From assembly GCA_017654935.2 (NCBI GenBank), contig CM065700.1, positions 49,850,991 through 49,914,990 of the forward strand: DNA of 64,000 nt. The letters run 5' to 3'. Origin of the DNA: Phymorhynchus buccinoides (taxonomy: Eukaryota > Mollusca > Gastropoda > Neogastropoda > Raphitomidae). Both the position numbers and the translations under genes were made by a program. Positions within the stretch are counted from its first letter, which is position 1; each line of letters starts with the position of its first letter. Positions 1 through 11,700 of the stretch are shown piece by piece. The notes beneath the pieces were generated by a model. The model did not search any database and was not told the DNA's origin. It was given only the letters and a program-made list of their open reading frames with translations.

Positions 1-286
1 CGACTATTTCTTCCTCATTCTCCTTCAAATCTGCTTCCAAACTGCATGCATTTCCACAATCAAGACTCGTGTCCTGGCATTGCTTTGATATAAATTCATT
101 CAGTGTTGCATCAGCAGCAAGGAGTGATTCTGCTGTCGTGATGTTGATGATTTTTGATCCACTCAATCTCTTGTTGGCAACGTGAGGTTTGTTGATCCAA
201 ACAGTTGCTGCGTCTAGAAACTCTTTCAGTTTGCCTTCTTTGGCAGGAAAAGTGTCAATGACGTGTAGATCTTTCTCTTGGATCAT
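1..286 (-). CDS. Partial unrecognised protein, N-terminal 95 codons, runs off the left edge
   Basis: Read from an ATG at 286 down to base 1 on the minus strand, 95 codons are open with no stop. The segment starts MIQEKDLHVIDTFPAKEG and is hydrophilic. It becomes acidic near the edge (LKENEEEIV). It has no signal peptide, membrane segment or domain that I recognise. No splice donor is obvious before the edge, so this may be one long first coding exon. It points away from DENR, about 3.7 kb away. A 95-codon open frame in AT-rich DNA with balanced composition is unlikely by chance, but it could also be a transposon-encoded frame. Confidence 0.5.
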   Translation of the reverse strand, partial: MIQEKDLHVIDTFPAKEGKLKEFLDAATVWINKPHVANKRLSGSKIINITTAESLLAADATLNEFISKQCQDTSLDCGNACSLEADLKENEEEIV

Positions 287-842
287 GATTAAATTCGTTC
301 AGAAGTCTTACACCTTACAGAGATTAGAAAAAGTTATATACCAGACGCACATGTTAACCCTACACTTTCGACATGACGATTTCACATGGCAAGTTTGTGT
401 TTTTCAAGCGAGACAACTCGCATTGCTCTATATGCAACTTCCGTTTCCGGTTGCTTTTCACATGCAAGACACTACAGTAACCGTATGTAATGCTTTTTCT
501 CTCTGTATTTTATGTCTGGTATTCAGTCCTTTATTATAAGGCGATTAGTGTAAGTAATTGTAATGAGTTAAATCCTAGATCCGGCCCTTAAATCTCCAAA
601 TAAATCAACCTCCAGCTCCCCCCGTGGCATCATGTTGGTGTCCCGCTAAACAGGCGCTGGCTGGCCAGGTCACTTAAATTAGGTATTAGTAGAAACTGTA
701 TGGGTTGAGAGAATAAGTTTAAATTTGATTAATTAGGTATTAGGTACTTTATAGTCACAGAGGCGTCTGAAATTCGGGTTGCTCCCACCTGGAGAGTGCA
801 TGCGATTTTTGTGTGACTGATGAGGAAGGAAAAAGGTGTGTG
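287..842. other. Intergenic, no gene seen
   Basis: Upstream side of the left-edge minus-strand frame. A short plus-strand frame at 189-539 overlaps the better minus-strand frame and shows no family features. At 605-670 there is a short match to a dispersed repeat containing GGCATCATGTTGG, seen again near 3500-3640. Confidence 0.4.
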
Positions 843-913
843 TGTGTACATTTTGACCAAATGACAACTTTTTCGTTGCCACTGGGTTCAACGTATGCTA
901 AGTGCATGGGCAC

Positions 914-947
<34 letters not shown>

Positions 948-975
948 TCCACGTTCAGACCGTAAGGCCTAGTGC
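843..975 (-). mobile_element. SINE body fragment of molluscan type
   Basis: On the minus strand this reads CAGATGAGACGATAAACTGA followed by GAGGTCC, then ATGCACTTAGC and GGCAACGAAAAAGTTGTC. From memory this resembles a dispersed repeat common in gastropod and other molluscan genomes. That family match is recall, not a search result. Confidence 0.5.
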
Positions 976-984
976 AAGGCCAAG

Positions 985-1700
985 GGTGTGTCTATTCACC
1001 GGAAAATGCCGAAAAACGCCAGAAAATGCCGAAAGGTGAATGCTGTATGGTCATGACACCATTATGGTGAAGCTGAATTATGAAACCACATATAACCAAA
1101 ATATAATTATTGTTATTGATCACTGTTTGAAAGATTTTCACAATGATAGTGAGCCCACTTTTCGCAAACATCGCAGCAAATGCAGTCGATGTCACACTGC
1201 TTTCCACAACAGGAGCAAGGGTAATAATCGGACATTGTTGATCAAACAGGCAATCTTTTAAAAAGGTTAGCTTTTAAAATTTACACATGGCCCAGACCTA
1301 GGTCGCGGTGACGATCTCTGCCTGTGTGTACGGTGTGTTGCCACACATACACAAAAATGACACCTACTCATTGAGTTCTTTAAATTATGTTCAGCGCCGA
1401 TGTGTACACGTGCGTGCGCTGTTATGTTTGTAAACACGTCGGTATGACGTGATTTCTATTCTAATGTGTGGGATAGCCGAACTACAGAAATGTGTCATCG
1501 GGGCCATGTTAATCATTTTGCTATTCGGCAATTTCACTTTCCATTGTTGTAAATTTTTGGGGTTTTGGTAGAATGTTTATTCTGCCCTACCAGTACCATT
1601 CGGCATTTTGATCATTCCGCCTTCACCATTCGGCATTTTTCGGTATGGTTTAACCATTCTGCATTCATTTTCCAACCATTCTGCATTCATTTTTCGGTGT
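985..1700. repeat. Possible DNA transposon remnant with degenerate inverted ends
   Basis: Variants of AATGCCGAAAGGTGAATGC near 1025-1045 reappear inverted near 1600-1700 as CATTCGGCATTTTTCGG and CATTCTGCATTCATTTT. The arms are repeated and imperfect, and I cannot fix the ends or a target duplication. Confidence 0.3.
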
Positions 1701-1724
1701 ATAGACATAGCGCTAGTGCAAGTG

Positions 1725-1806
1725 AGAGGAAATATCCCATGTACCCAGGTTCGAACTCGGGTTTACTTGACACGAGGCGAACGCGCTACCACTGTGCCAC
1801 TCTACA
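1725..1806 (-). mobile_element. tRNA-derived SINE head or tRNA pseudogene
   Basis: The minus strand reads GAGTGGCACAGTGGTAGCGC, which fits an RNA polymerase III A box. About 30 bases later comes GAGTTCGAACCTGGG, which fits a B box. The spacing is tRNA-like. The acceptor stem does not pair well, so a SINE head is more likely than a working tRNA gene. Confidence 0.55.
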
Positions 1807-1913
1807 CTAGAATAGGTTTTGTTACTGTTTTGCTTTCCCCAAGTTTTGTCAATATAATGACACTGAGTGGTGATTTCGATTACAGTCAAGATCAAGATCC
1901 CCTATAAGATTGT

Positions 1914-2265
1914 CATGCAAGTTTCGCCTAGACTCAGGTAAGGGATAGGGTTAGAATTAGTTTTGAGCTATTTTCATCAAATAGGGGGGGGGGGGGACTT
2001 TAACCCTAAAACTAAAAGTAAAAACATCAGCTCAAAACATCAGCGTGAAAGCTAATCCAGCCATTTGTCTTCCTTTCGGTACCGTTTCCGACACTAATTT
2101 AGCTGACTTTGCAGCGGTGGACATGGCGATCATTGAACGAAATAGGCTTTCAGTTTGTTTTTCTTTGTTGATTATTTTATGTTTTTCATTATTTTTCTTT
2201 GATGAAAATATTCCTAAACTGATTCTAACCCTATCCCTTACCCGAGTCTGGGCGAAACTTGCATG
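1914..2265. mobile_element. Non-autonomous DNA transposon with ~50-bp inverted ends
   Basis: The left end begins CATGCAAGTTTCGCCTAGAC and the right end is its imperfect reverse complement, finishing GGGCGAAACTTGCATG. Each inner arm contains a telomere-like GGGATAGGGTTAG stretch or its complement. The centre has a run of Gs at about 1984-1996 and no long frame. The superfamily is not determined. Confidence 0.7.
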
Positions 2266-2325
2266 AAAATCACATCGGGGCTGGTTCTAGGATTTAACCT
2301 TGTAATGACTATTTAAAGTCTGATT

Positions 2326-2400
2326 TCATGTGTGTGTGTGTGTGTCACTGTGTGTATGTGTGCATGTGTGTGTGTCACTGTGTGTGTGTATGCCTCTAGT
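2326..2400. repeat. (TG)n-rich microsatellite
   Basis: An imperfect TG repeat directly upstream of a LINE fragment. Confidence 0.8.
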
Positions 2401-2833
2401 GTGTGGAAAACTATTGCGCAAAAAAGTATCTGACATTGAGGCAGTCCAACAAAGAGCAGCACGCTTTGTCATGAATGAGTACCACCCTACATCTAGCTTG
2501 ACTGCCATGCTCACCAAATTAGAGAGGGCCTCACTGCAAAAAAGAAGAGCCGCCACAAGACTCATGACCTTCTACAAAATCCTGAAAGGTCAGCTCCATG
2601 TTAGGCATGGAGATCAAGAAGAGAACACAGCGACCAATCCTGCAGGATCTCCTGCCGCACCCAGCAGCGCAGCGCCTCTTTCTTCCCCCGCGCCATCAGA
2701 GAGTGGAACACCTTACACCAGAGACAGTCCAGGCCCCTTCTGCCAAAGCCTTCTTCAGAAGGCTGCTGGCAGAGCACTAAGCACACATCAGACCCTCGGC
2801 AGGGCTCCTAGGAACCCCCATTTGGGGGTCTGA
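2401..2833 (+). pseudogene. 5'-truncated LINE ORF2 C-terminus
   Basis: The frame contains VSDIEAVQQRAARFVMNEY and LERASLQKRRAATRLMTFYK, which match the region after the reverse transcriptase domain in Jockey/CR1/L2-type LINEs. The usual tail of a FFPRAIREWNTL type is present but split between frames near 2640-2700, so there is at least one frameshift. No catalytic domain remains, so this is a dead fragment. Confidence 0.75.
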
Positions 2834-3019
2834 AGTACTAAAATTCTAAAGGACCCTCTAAAAGAATGTGCAGGGGGTCCCAGGGATGCACTAGAAAATT
2901 TCTTTTTAGCATTCGCAAGCCACTGGGACCCTCTATCCCGCCTCTAGGATCCTCTATGCCGTAAGTGAAGGAGTCCCTGGGACCCCTTATTTTACTGGAC
3001 GATTTGGAGCCCTGCTCGG

Positions 3020-3104
3020 GTAGGCAGTGGTTGGGCCGGCATCATGCTGGGTGCCGCTGAACGGTCCTTGTCTGATCGGTTGTCTGGCTGTCTACCCACC
3101 AAAA

Positions 3105-3160
<56 letters not shown>

Positions 3161-3640
3161 TTTTGTTTTTTTCTCCTTCGACCTCTTCACCCTTTTCAGT
3201 TGCAATAATGGTAAAAGTTGACTTTGGCAACTAATCAGAAGAAGAAGGCAAATGACAATCTTCTTCTTCTTCTTCTTCTTCTTCTTCTTCTTCTTCTTCT
3301 TCTTCTTCTTCTTCTTCTGTGTTCCCAGCCAAAGGGCCATAATGGGTAAAGTACTTATGTGCCCAGTTTTTAGTTTTCATTGGTCTCCCCACTGCGTACA
3401 GCCGACACATTCCGATTTTGTAGGAGAAATGATAATCTAAACCACCTTCTTTCCCATTTCACGCAACATCACATTGATCGATCAGTAGGCCCTGACTGGC
3501 TGGGTCATTCTGTATGGCGTGGCATCATGTTTCCCAGGGTCTGATCAGAGGGTCCTGGATGGCTGGGTCATTCTTCTGTTTGGTGCAGCATCATGTTGGG
3601 GATCGATCAGGGGGTCCTGGCTGGCTGGGTCTTGTTTCTT
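3020..3640. repeat. Dispersed repeat with microsatellites (CT)n and (CTT)n
   Basis: Copies of a GGTCCTGGCTGGCTGGGTC motif with GGCATCATG occur about every 67 bases at 3488-3625, with a diverged relative at 3025-3075. Between them lie (CT)n at 3105-3151 and (CTT)n at 3259-3319. Related sequence appears at 605-680 and inverted near 25215-25290. Confidence 0.65.
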
Positions 3641-3958
3641 TTAAAGGTTTAAATATTGATTCACTTCTTCTTGTGTAGAGTAGGGCTGTTAATGCGCAGC
3701 GCATTCCCATATAGATCTCCTGAAGTGCGGTGACAGAATATTTCATGGTGACTGGTCGCTTTAAGGAAGGAAGACCACTGCTGTTTTAGAGGACTGGGCT
3801 GTTTACAGAGGACTTGACATATAGCCTTTCCCAGAAGACATCTCCATTCTGTTAACCAAGAGGACTCTCAATGTTAGCCTCATCTTGTGAATGGATGCTG
3901 TGCAGATACTCCCAGTGGTAGCGGCGGACAGGTTAAGATCAGTTGACGACAGTCAACC

Positions 3959-4058
3959 ATGGCGGAGGGCGAGGGAGCCACTGCAGAGCGTCAGTTTCTG
4001 ACCTACGACGGACCCAAAAAGGGCGTCCGCTACCCTTTGAAAATTAACTACTGTGGAG
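3959..4058 (+). CDS. DENR: DENR coding exon 1
   Basis: Codes [14 protein letters not shown] to NYCG and ends in phase 1 at GGAG|GTGAGA. It carries C32, the first cysteine of the cluster. Confidence 0.92.
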
Positions 4059-4628
4059 GTGAGACAGAGACACAGACAGAAAGAGAGAGAGAGATTGTGA
4101 GAGAGACAGACAGAGATCCAGAAAGATAGAAACAGAGTGTACTGCATTTTTCTGACTATAAAGTGATATTTTTTCTCCAGATTGAGACCTCTGTGCCTTG
4201 TAATATGACTAATGCAAAATCTCAGTTGTGTGTTACATTTGGGGGGTGCACCTTATAATATTAAGGTGTGCCTTATACTTATAGTCCAAAAAATACCACA
4301 ATGATAAATTACTTATCATTACCACTATCTTAAAATTGGGTATATATAATTGTATTGTATGCATGCCTGAGTGTCTGAACTCTTTTGTAATAAACTTTCA
4401 GAACAGTGCAGTAGGCATAGTATTATCTACAGAGTAAAACTAAAAGTAAAACAATTAATGCTAATGCTCGTCTCTCTTCAAAGAGATTAAGTTAACAATA
4501 AAAAACATTTTAAAAAGTATATTTTTGTTTGTTTCAGTTTGTTCCATGCCAATTGAGGTGAGTTCTATACTTTTCCTGTTTCTGTCACTCTTTCTCTCTG
4601 TGTGTGTGTCTCTCTCTCTCTGTCTCTG

Positions 4629-4719
<91 letters not shown>

Positions 4720-5592
4720 TTGTATGTGTATTTTCATGTGTGCGTATGAGGCTGCTTGAATGTGTGTTTGCACTCCCAGCACTTGTGATAGTTTTAAGCT
4801 CCCTATAGCGATGCCATTGGGTGAAAGTAGTTCAGGCATGCTCCTGGAATTAGGATTGGAAAAGCTCATAGAAAGCCTTCAGGATTGGCCATCTTGTCAT
4901 TCGGATCTAAGGTCTTATAAAATCAAACATTTCTGCCAAAATTGATGGCAGATTAAAAGAAGATGATAGATGTATGCAATTCTAACACTATCTCCAACCA
5001 TCCCTTATACACAGACAAACGTACTTGGGAAATTTATTACCCAGTCTCTTTACCCAGCCAGAGGCCGGGGTTTTGCGATTGGTTTGTGTGTGTGTGTCTG
5101 TGTATCGATTATCTTAAAAACTACTGTTTGGACTTTGATTAAAATTGGCAGAGGGGTAGACAGCTTGAAAAGGAAGCTTCCTTTCGTTAATCAACACCGT
5201 GCTGACCTTGACCTTGAAGTTTGACCTTGAAAACCGAAATTTCCTTCTTTGGGCTATGTAATTTCCCCCCAGCTTTATTTCGTGAACTAGTGAACAGAAT
5301 CGCTTCAAATTTTGTGTGGTGGTGTACCATGGTGCAAGGAAGTTTGTATAAAAGTTCAGCTGTATCTCGTGAACTACTGAACAGAATCGCTTAAAATTTT
5401 GGGCTATGTATTTTATGCGTTCTGTAAGGGTGGAAAGTGGTGTGTTTATTTTGGGGGGGGGGGAGGACATAACTCAGTGCAAGGAAGTTTGTATAAAAGT
5501 TCAGCTGTATCTCATGAACTACTGAACAGAATCACTTCAAATTTTGGGCTATGTATTTTATGCGTTCTGTAAGGGTGGAAAGTGGTGTGTTT

Positions 5593-5626
<34 letters not shown>

Positions 5627-5745
5627 GGACAAGTGCAAGGTTTGTATAAAAGTTCAGCTGTATCTCGTGAACTACTGAACAGAATCGCTTCAAATTTTGG
5701 GCTATGTATTTTATGCGTTCTGTAAGGGTGGAAAGTGGTGTGTTT

Positions 5746-5777
<32 letters not shown>

Positions 5778-8700
5778 AGAGGACATAACTCTGGCCGGGT
5801 TTGCATTGTCACAATGCGTTGCTGCCGCTCGGCGATGCCCTTGTTTTTTTAGTGTGGTCACCACTTGAGGGTTGGGAAGATTCAGAGAACATTGAAATGT
5901 GTCATTTCAGGATTGAGGGAATGTTCTGCTTTCACTCATGCATTGGAGAATTGTTTAATCTGGATACATACAAAGGCAACTTTCTAAAGAAATATATTGA
6001 AGAATTAAAAATAAACAGGAGATTTTAATAACCAATGTATTATTTTACAAACTTGATGGTTAATCATTATTGTATATTTTATTTCAATATTGGCTGCATG
6101 TTTATTGTTATCTGAGAAAAATGTTTTAGTCATGATTATTACTTTTTTGTCCATGTCTGTTTACCCTTTTATTAAACTCAAGTTTAAATTAAAGCCACTT
6201 ATTGTTCAACAGTTTATCAGCTTAGTTTCTGCTTCCAGTACTGCGAGTATTACGTCGACTCTGACAAGTGCAAGGAATGGCTGCAGAAGAACTTGCCTGA
6301 CGAGTTTGAAAAGATGTCCGTCTCCAAAGGTACTTGATGCAAAGCAAACTCTTCCCTTCTCTTCAGTCTTTTCGGCAAACAAAGATGTACTATTTAGCGT
6401 CTTTTTCAGTTTTTAGAGAGAGAATGTCATTAGTGCTAAAAGTGTGTGAAGAGACTTGAGACCCACGATAGATATTGTTTGTAGTGTGTGCTGCTTCATT
6501 CTTAATCTTTAATGCTAGAACATCAAGGTTTTCTTGTCTGATTTCAGTTTTTGTAATCGTACAAAGTTTTCATTTAATCAGTTGTAAGCTTAAACAGTTT
6601 GTGACGTCGTCATTTTTACCTTAGTCATTTTAGTTTTACACACATCTCTGAAGTTGTCAGTTTTACACTTGCCGAGGAAGGGAATATTAATTAATGTAAA
6701 GATAATAATCAATGCTTAGACATTCTAGTGCAAGGGTCTTTTCACTGACGTAAGAGATTACGGAGACAATGCATGGTCAGGATTACATTTTTATGGATCG
6801 CTAATGTAAAGATAATAATCAATGCTTAGACATTCTAGTGCAAGGGTCTTTTCACTGACGTAAGAGATTACGGAGACAATGCATGGTCAGGATTACATTT
6901 TTATGGATCGCTAATGTAAAGATAATAATCAATGCTTAGACATTCTAGTGCAAGGGTCTTTTCACTGACGTAAGAGATTACGGAGACAATGCATGGTCAG
7001 AATTACATTTTTATGGATCGCTAATGTAAAGATAATAATCAATGCTTAGACATTCTAGTGCAAGGGTCTTTTCACTGACGTAAGAGATTACGGAGACAAT
7101 GCATGGTCAGGATTACATTTTTATGGATCGCTAATGTAAAGATAATAATCAATGCTTAGACATTCTAGTGCAAGTGTCTTTTCACTGACGTAAGAGATTA
7201 CGGAGACAATGCATGGTCAGGATTACATTTTTATGGATCGCTAGAACTTCCTATAAAAGCATAAAGCATTCTTTATTTTGAAAAATGTACAGTGGAACCT
7301 CCCTTATAAGACCCTCCCTTATAAGACCCTCCCTTATAAGACTCCACTTAAGACCTGCTTCTCTGAGACATTGCCCTTTGTAAGTATTAACATTACCTCC
7401 CTTATACAACTCCCTCCCACCTTATTTTGGATGATTTTCAAGGTCTTATAAGGGAGGTTCCACTGTACTACATTGGAAATGTTAAACCAACAGAAGAATT
7501 GACTGAAGTCAAGAACTCTGAAGTTGTCATACACTCAGTCGTGGCATACACAGAGTAACGTGTTGACTGTTTTGTGCTTGCAGAAGAGGAGGGTGATGGG
7601 GAAAGGAAGGAGGACGGAGCGGCTGGGGGAGGGGGAGGGAGTGAGGAGAAGAAGAAACGTCAGACGCGGGGAGGCAAAGGACTCATGAAGGCTAAGAAAA
7701 AGGTGGGTGGGGATTGGGGGTGTTGGGTGGGGATGGGGTGGGCTGAATGTGTGTGTGTGCATACATGCATATGTGTGTGCGCACATTTTTGTTTGTGTGT
7801 GTGTGCATGTGTATATGTGGGTGGGTGTACATTTGTGTGTGCGCACATTTTTGTTTGTGTGTGTGTGCATGTGTATATGTGGGTGGGTGTACATTTGTGT
7901 GCGTGCGCACATTTTTGTTTATGTGTGTGTTTGTGTGTGTCCATGCGCACACATTCATATCATTAAGATGATATTTTCCCTGCAGGTGGAGCCACAGGGT
8001 ATCAAGATGTGGACGGCCAGCCGAGGGAAGAAGAAGAAGGTCACCATTGTGGTCGGCCTCGCCTCCTACGGTCAGTCGCTCACCTTTATGTGCCGGGTTT
8101 CTGAGTGGTAATGTTTTTGCTGATGGGCTCTGCAGTCATGAAAAACAGGCTCATACGCCCGTGGAACACTTTCCCAAGAACTCCTCTGTGTCGTATCTTA
8201 ATGGTCACCTAGTTGAGAGCAGCTATGTCCCCGTGCATGCTTCATAGAATGTCCCATCGTGTGTGCCTGCACCCTCTGTAACAACACGCTTGTAGGGTTG
8301 GTGTTGGAATGCTCTTGTGTTGGTAGGGCAGGTGAGGCCTGTGCGTCTCTAGGTCCCATTGGCATCTCAGGGTGTTTCTTTTTCATAGATCTTTTCATAC
8401 TTAAATAGTATATTACTGTATGAAACTTCAGTTTAAAAAGAATACGTAATTTTTTTAATAATTTGTTTTGTCGAGATGTTTGTCTTGAAAGGGGAGAGAG
8501 AGATAATTGTTAGTATTTTTCAACTGCTTCTTTTCATGGTGATTTTTGGGGTTCATTTTCAGAAATCGACTTGAAGGAGGCCAGCAAGTTTTTCGCCTCC
8601 AAGTTTTCCTGCGGCTCCTCAGTGAGTGCAGAGGACGAGATAGTGATCCAGGGCGACGTCAAGGATGACCTCTTTGATATCCTGCCTGAAAAATGGTCAC

Positions 8701-11700
8701 AGGTCAGTCATGCGTTGCATTGTAATGTGTTGTATTATGAAAGAGTGCAGAGGACGAGATAGTGATACAGGGCGACGTCAAGGATGACCTCTTTGATATC
8801 CTGCCTGAAAAATGGTCACAGGTCAGTCATGCGTTGCATTGTAATGTGTTGTATTATGAAAGAGTGGAGAGGATGAGATAGTGATCCAGGGCGACGTCAA
8901 GGATGACCTCTTTGATATCCTGCCTGAAAAATGGTCACAGGTCAGTCATGCGTTGCATTGTAATGTGTTGTATTATGAAAGAGTGGAGAGGATGAGATAG
9001 TGATACAGGGCGACGTCAAGGATGACCTCTTTGATATCCTGCCTGAAAAATGGTCACAGGTCAGTCATGCGTTGCATTGTAATGTGTTGTATTATGAAAG
9101 AGTGGAGAGGATGAGATAGTGATCCAGGGCGACGTCAAGGATGACCTCTTTGATATCCTGCCTGAAAAATGGTCACAGGTCAGTCATGCGTTGCATTGTA
9201 ATGTGTTGTATTATGAAAGAGTGGAGAGGATGAGATAGTGATCCAGGGCGACGTCAAGGATGACCTCTTTGATATCCTGCCTGAAAAATGGTCACAGGTC
9301 AGTCATGCGTTGCATTGTAATGTGTTGTATTATGAAAGAGTGGAGAGGATGAGATAGTGATACAGGGCGACGTCAAGGATGACCTCTTTGATATCCTGCC
9401 TGAAAAATGGTCACAGGTCAGTCATGCGTTGCATTGTAATGTGTTGTATTATGAAAGAGTGGAGAGGATGAGATAGTGATACAGGGCGACGTCAAGGATG
9501 ACCTCTTTGATATCCTGCCTGAAAAATGGTCACAGGTCAGTCATGCGTTGCATTGTAATGTGTTGTATTATGAAAGAGTGGAGAGGATGAGATAGTGATA
9601 CAGGGCGACGTCAAGGATGACCTCTTTGATATCCTGCCTGAAAAATGGTCACAGGTCAGTCATGCGTTGCATTGTAATGTGTTGTATTATGAAAGAGTGG
9701 AGAGGATGAGATAGTGATACAGGGCGACGTCAAGGATGACCTCTTTGATATCCTGCCTGAAAAATGGTCACAGGTCAGTCATGCGTTGCATTGTAATGTG
9801 TTGTATTATGAAAGAGTGGAGAGGACGAGATAGTGATACAGGGCGACGTCAAGGATGACCTCTTTGATATCCTGCCTGAAAAATGGTCACAGGTCAGTCA
9901 TGCGTTGCATTGTAATGTGTTGTATTATGAAAGAGTGGAGAGGATGAGATAGTGATCCAGGGCGACGTCAAGGATGACCTCTTTGATATCCTGCCTGAAA
10001 AATGGTCACAGGTCAGTCATGCGTTGCATTGTAATGTGTTGTATTATGAAAGAGTGGAGAGGATGAGATAGTGATACAGGGCGACGTCAAGGATGACCTC
10101 TTTGATATCCTGCCTGAAAAATGGTCACAGGTCAGTCATGCGTTGCATTGTAATGTGTTGTATTATGAAAGAGTGGAGAGGATGAGATAGTGATACAGGG
10201 CGACGTCAAGGATGACCTCTTTGATATCCTGCCTGAAAAATGGTCACAGGTCAGTCATGCGTTGCATTGTAATGTGTTGTATTATGAAAGAGTGGAGAGG
10301 ATGAGATAGTGATCCAGGGCGACGTCAAGGATGACCTCTTTGATATCCTGCCTGAAAAATGGTCACAGGTAATAGAGACTGTTTTTTGTTGTGTTGTATT
10401 GAATTGTATTGTATTGTATTGTATTGTGTTGTATTGAATTGTGTTGTATTGTATTGTGTTGTATTGTATTGTAATGTGTTGTATTGCAAGCGGTGAGGAT
10501 GACATAGTGATACAGGGCGACGTCAAAGATGACCTCTTTGATATCCTGCCCCAAAAACGGTTACAGGTGAGTCAGTATTGTGTTATGTTATATTGTGTTG
10601 TATGATAATTATCATGAGTGAGCGAAGAGGATGAGATAGTGATCCAGGGCGACGTCAAGGATGACCTCTTTGATATCCTGCCTGAAAAATGGTCACAGGT
10701 AAGTTAAAAAAATCTATTGTATTGTTTTGTATTGCAGGCAGAGGGTGTAAAATAGCGATTTAGGGCTTGTGTGATTTATTTTTCTTTGTCGATCGCTCAG
10801 ACAGTTACCTGTCATGTGAGCGCAGATGCATCATGCTGCCGTTATATGCCTAACAAAGAAATACTTATGCCCAACATGTCCGTCTTTGGCTATAGAAAAT
10901 CTCTGTAAGAGTTTCTAGAACAAAGGAAGGAGAATGGACCAGTAAGGCAGAGAGACAGTAGATGACAGATAGCAAAGAACAAAGAAGGAGAATGGACCAG
11001 TAAGGCAGAAAGACAGTAGATGACAGATAGCAAAGAACAAAGGAAGGAGAGTGGACCAGTAAGGCAGAAAGACAGTAGATGACAGATAGCAAAGAACAAA
11101 GAAGGAGAATGGACCAGTAAGGCAGAAAGACAGTAGATGACAGATAGCAAAGAACAAAGGAAGGAGAATGGACCAGTAAGGCAGAAAGACAGTAGATGAC
11201 AGATAGCAAAGAACAAAGAAGGAGAGTGGACCAGTAAGGCAGAAAGACAGTAGATGACAGATAGCAAAGAACAAAGAAGGAGAATGGACCAGTAAGGCAG
11301 AAAGACAGTAGATGACAGATAGCAAAGAACAAAGAAAGAGAGTGGACCAGTAAGGCAGCGAGATAGCAGATGACAGCAAGCAAAGAACAAAGAAGGAGAA
11401 TGGACCAGTAAGGCAGCGAGATAGTAGATGACAGATAGCAAAGAACAAAGAAGGAGAGTGGACCAGTAAGGCAGAAAGACAGTAGATGACAGCAAGCAAA
11501 GAACAAAGGAAGGAGAGTGGACCAGTAAGGCAGAAAGACAGTAGATGACAGATAGCAAAGAACAAAGAAGGAGAATGGACCAGTAAGGCAGAAAGACAGT
11601 AGATGACAGATAGCAAAGAACAAAGAAGGAGAATGGACCAGTAAGGCAGAAAGACAGTAGATGACAGATAGCAAAGAACAAAGAAGGAGAGTGGACCAGT

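Noticed and set aside
1725..1806. A functional tRNA gene
   Set aside because: A and B boxes are present but the acceptor stem does not pair, so a SINE head is preferred.
6691..7242. CRISPR-like array of regular repeats
   Set aside because: The units are contiguous and identical with no unique spacers, in an animal intron.
8624..10699. Tandem duplication of a whole DENR exon giving a longer SUI1 domain
   Set aside because: The copies lack the acceptor and first part of exon 6, so they cannot be spliced in as exons.
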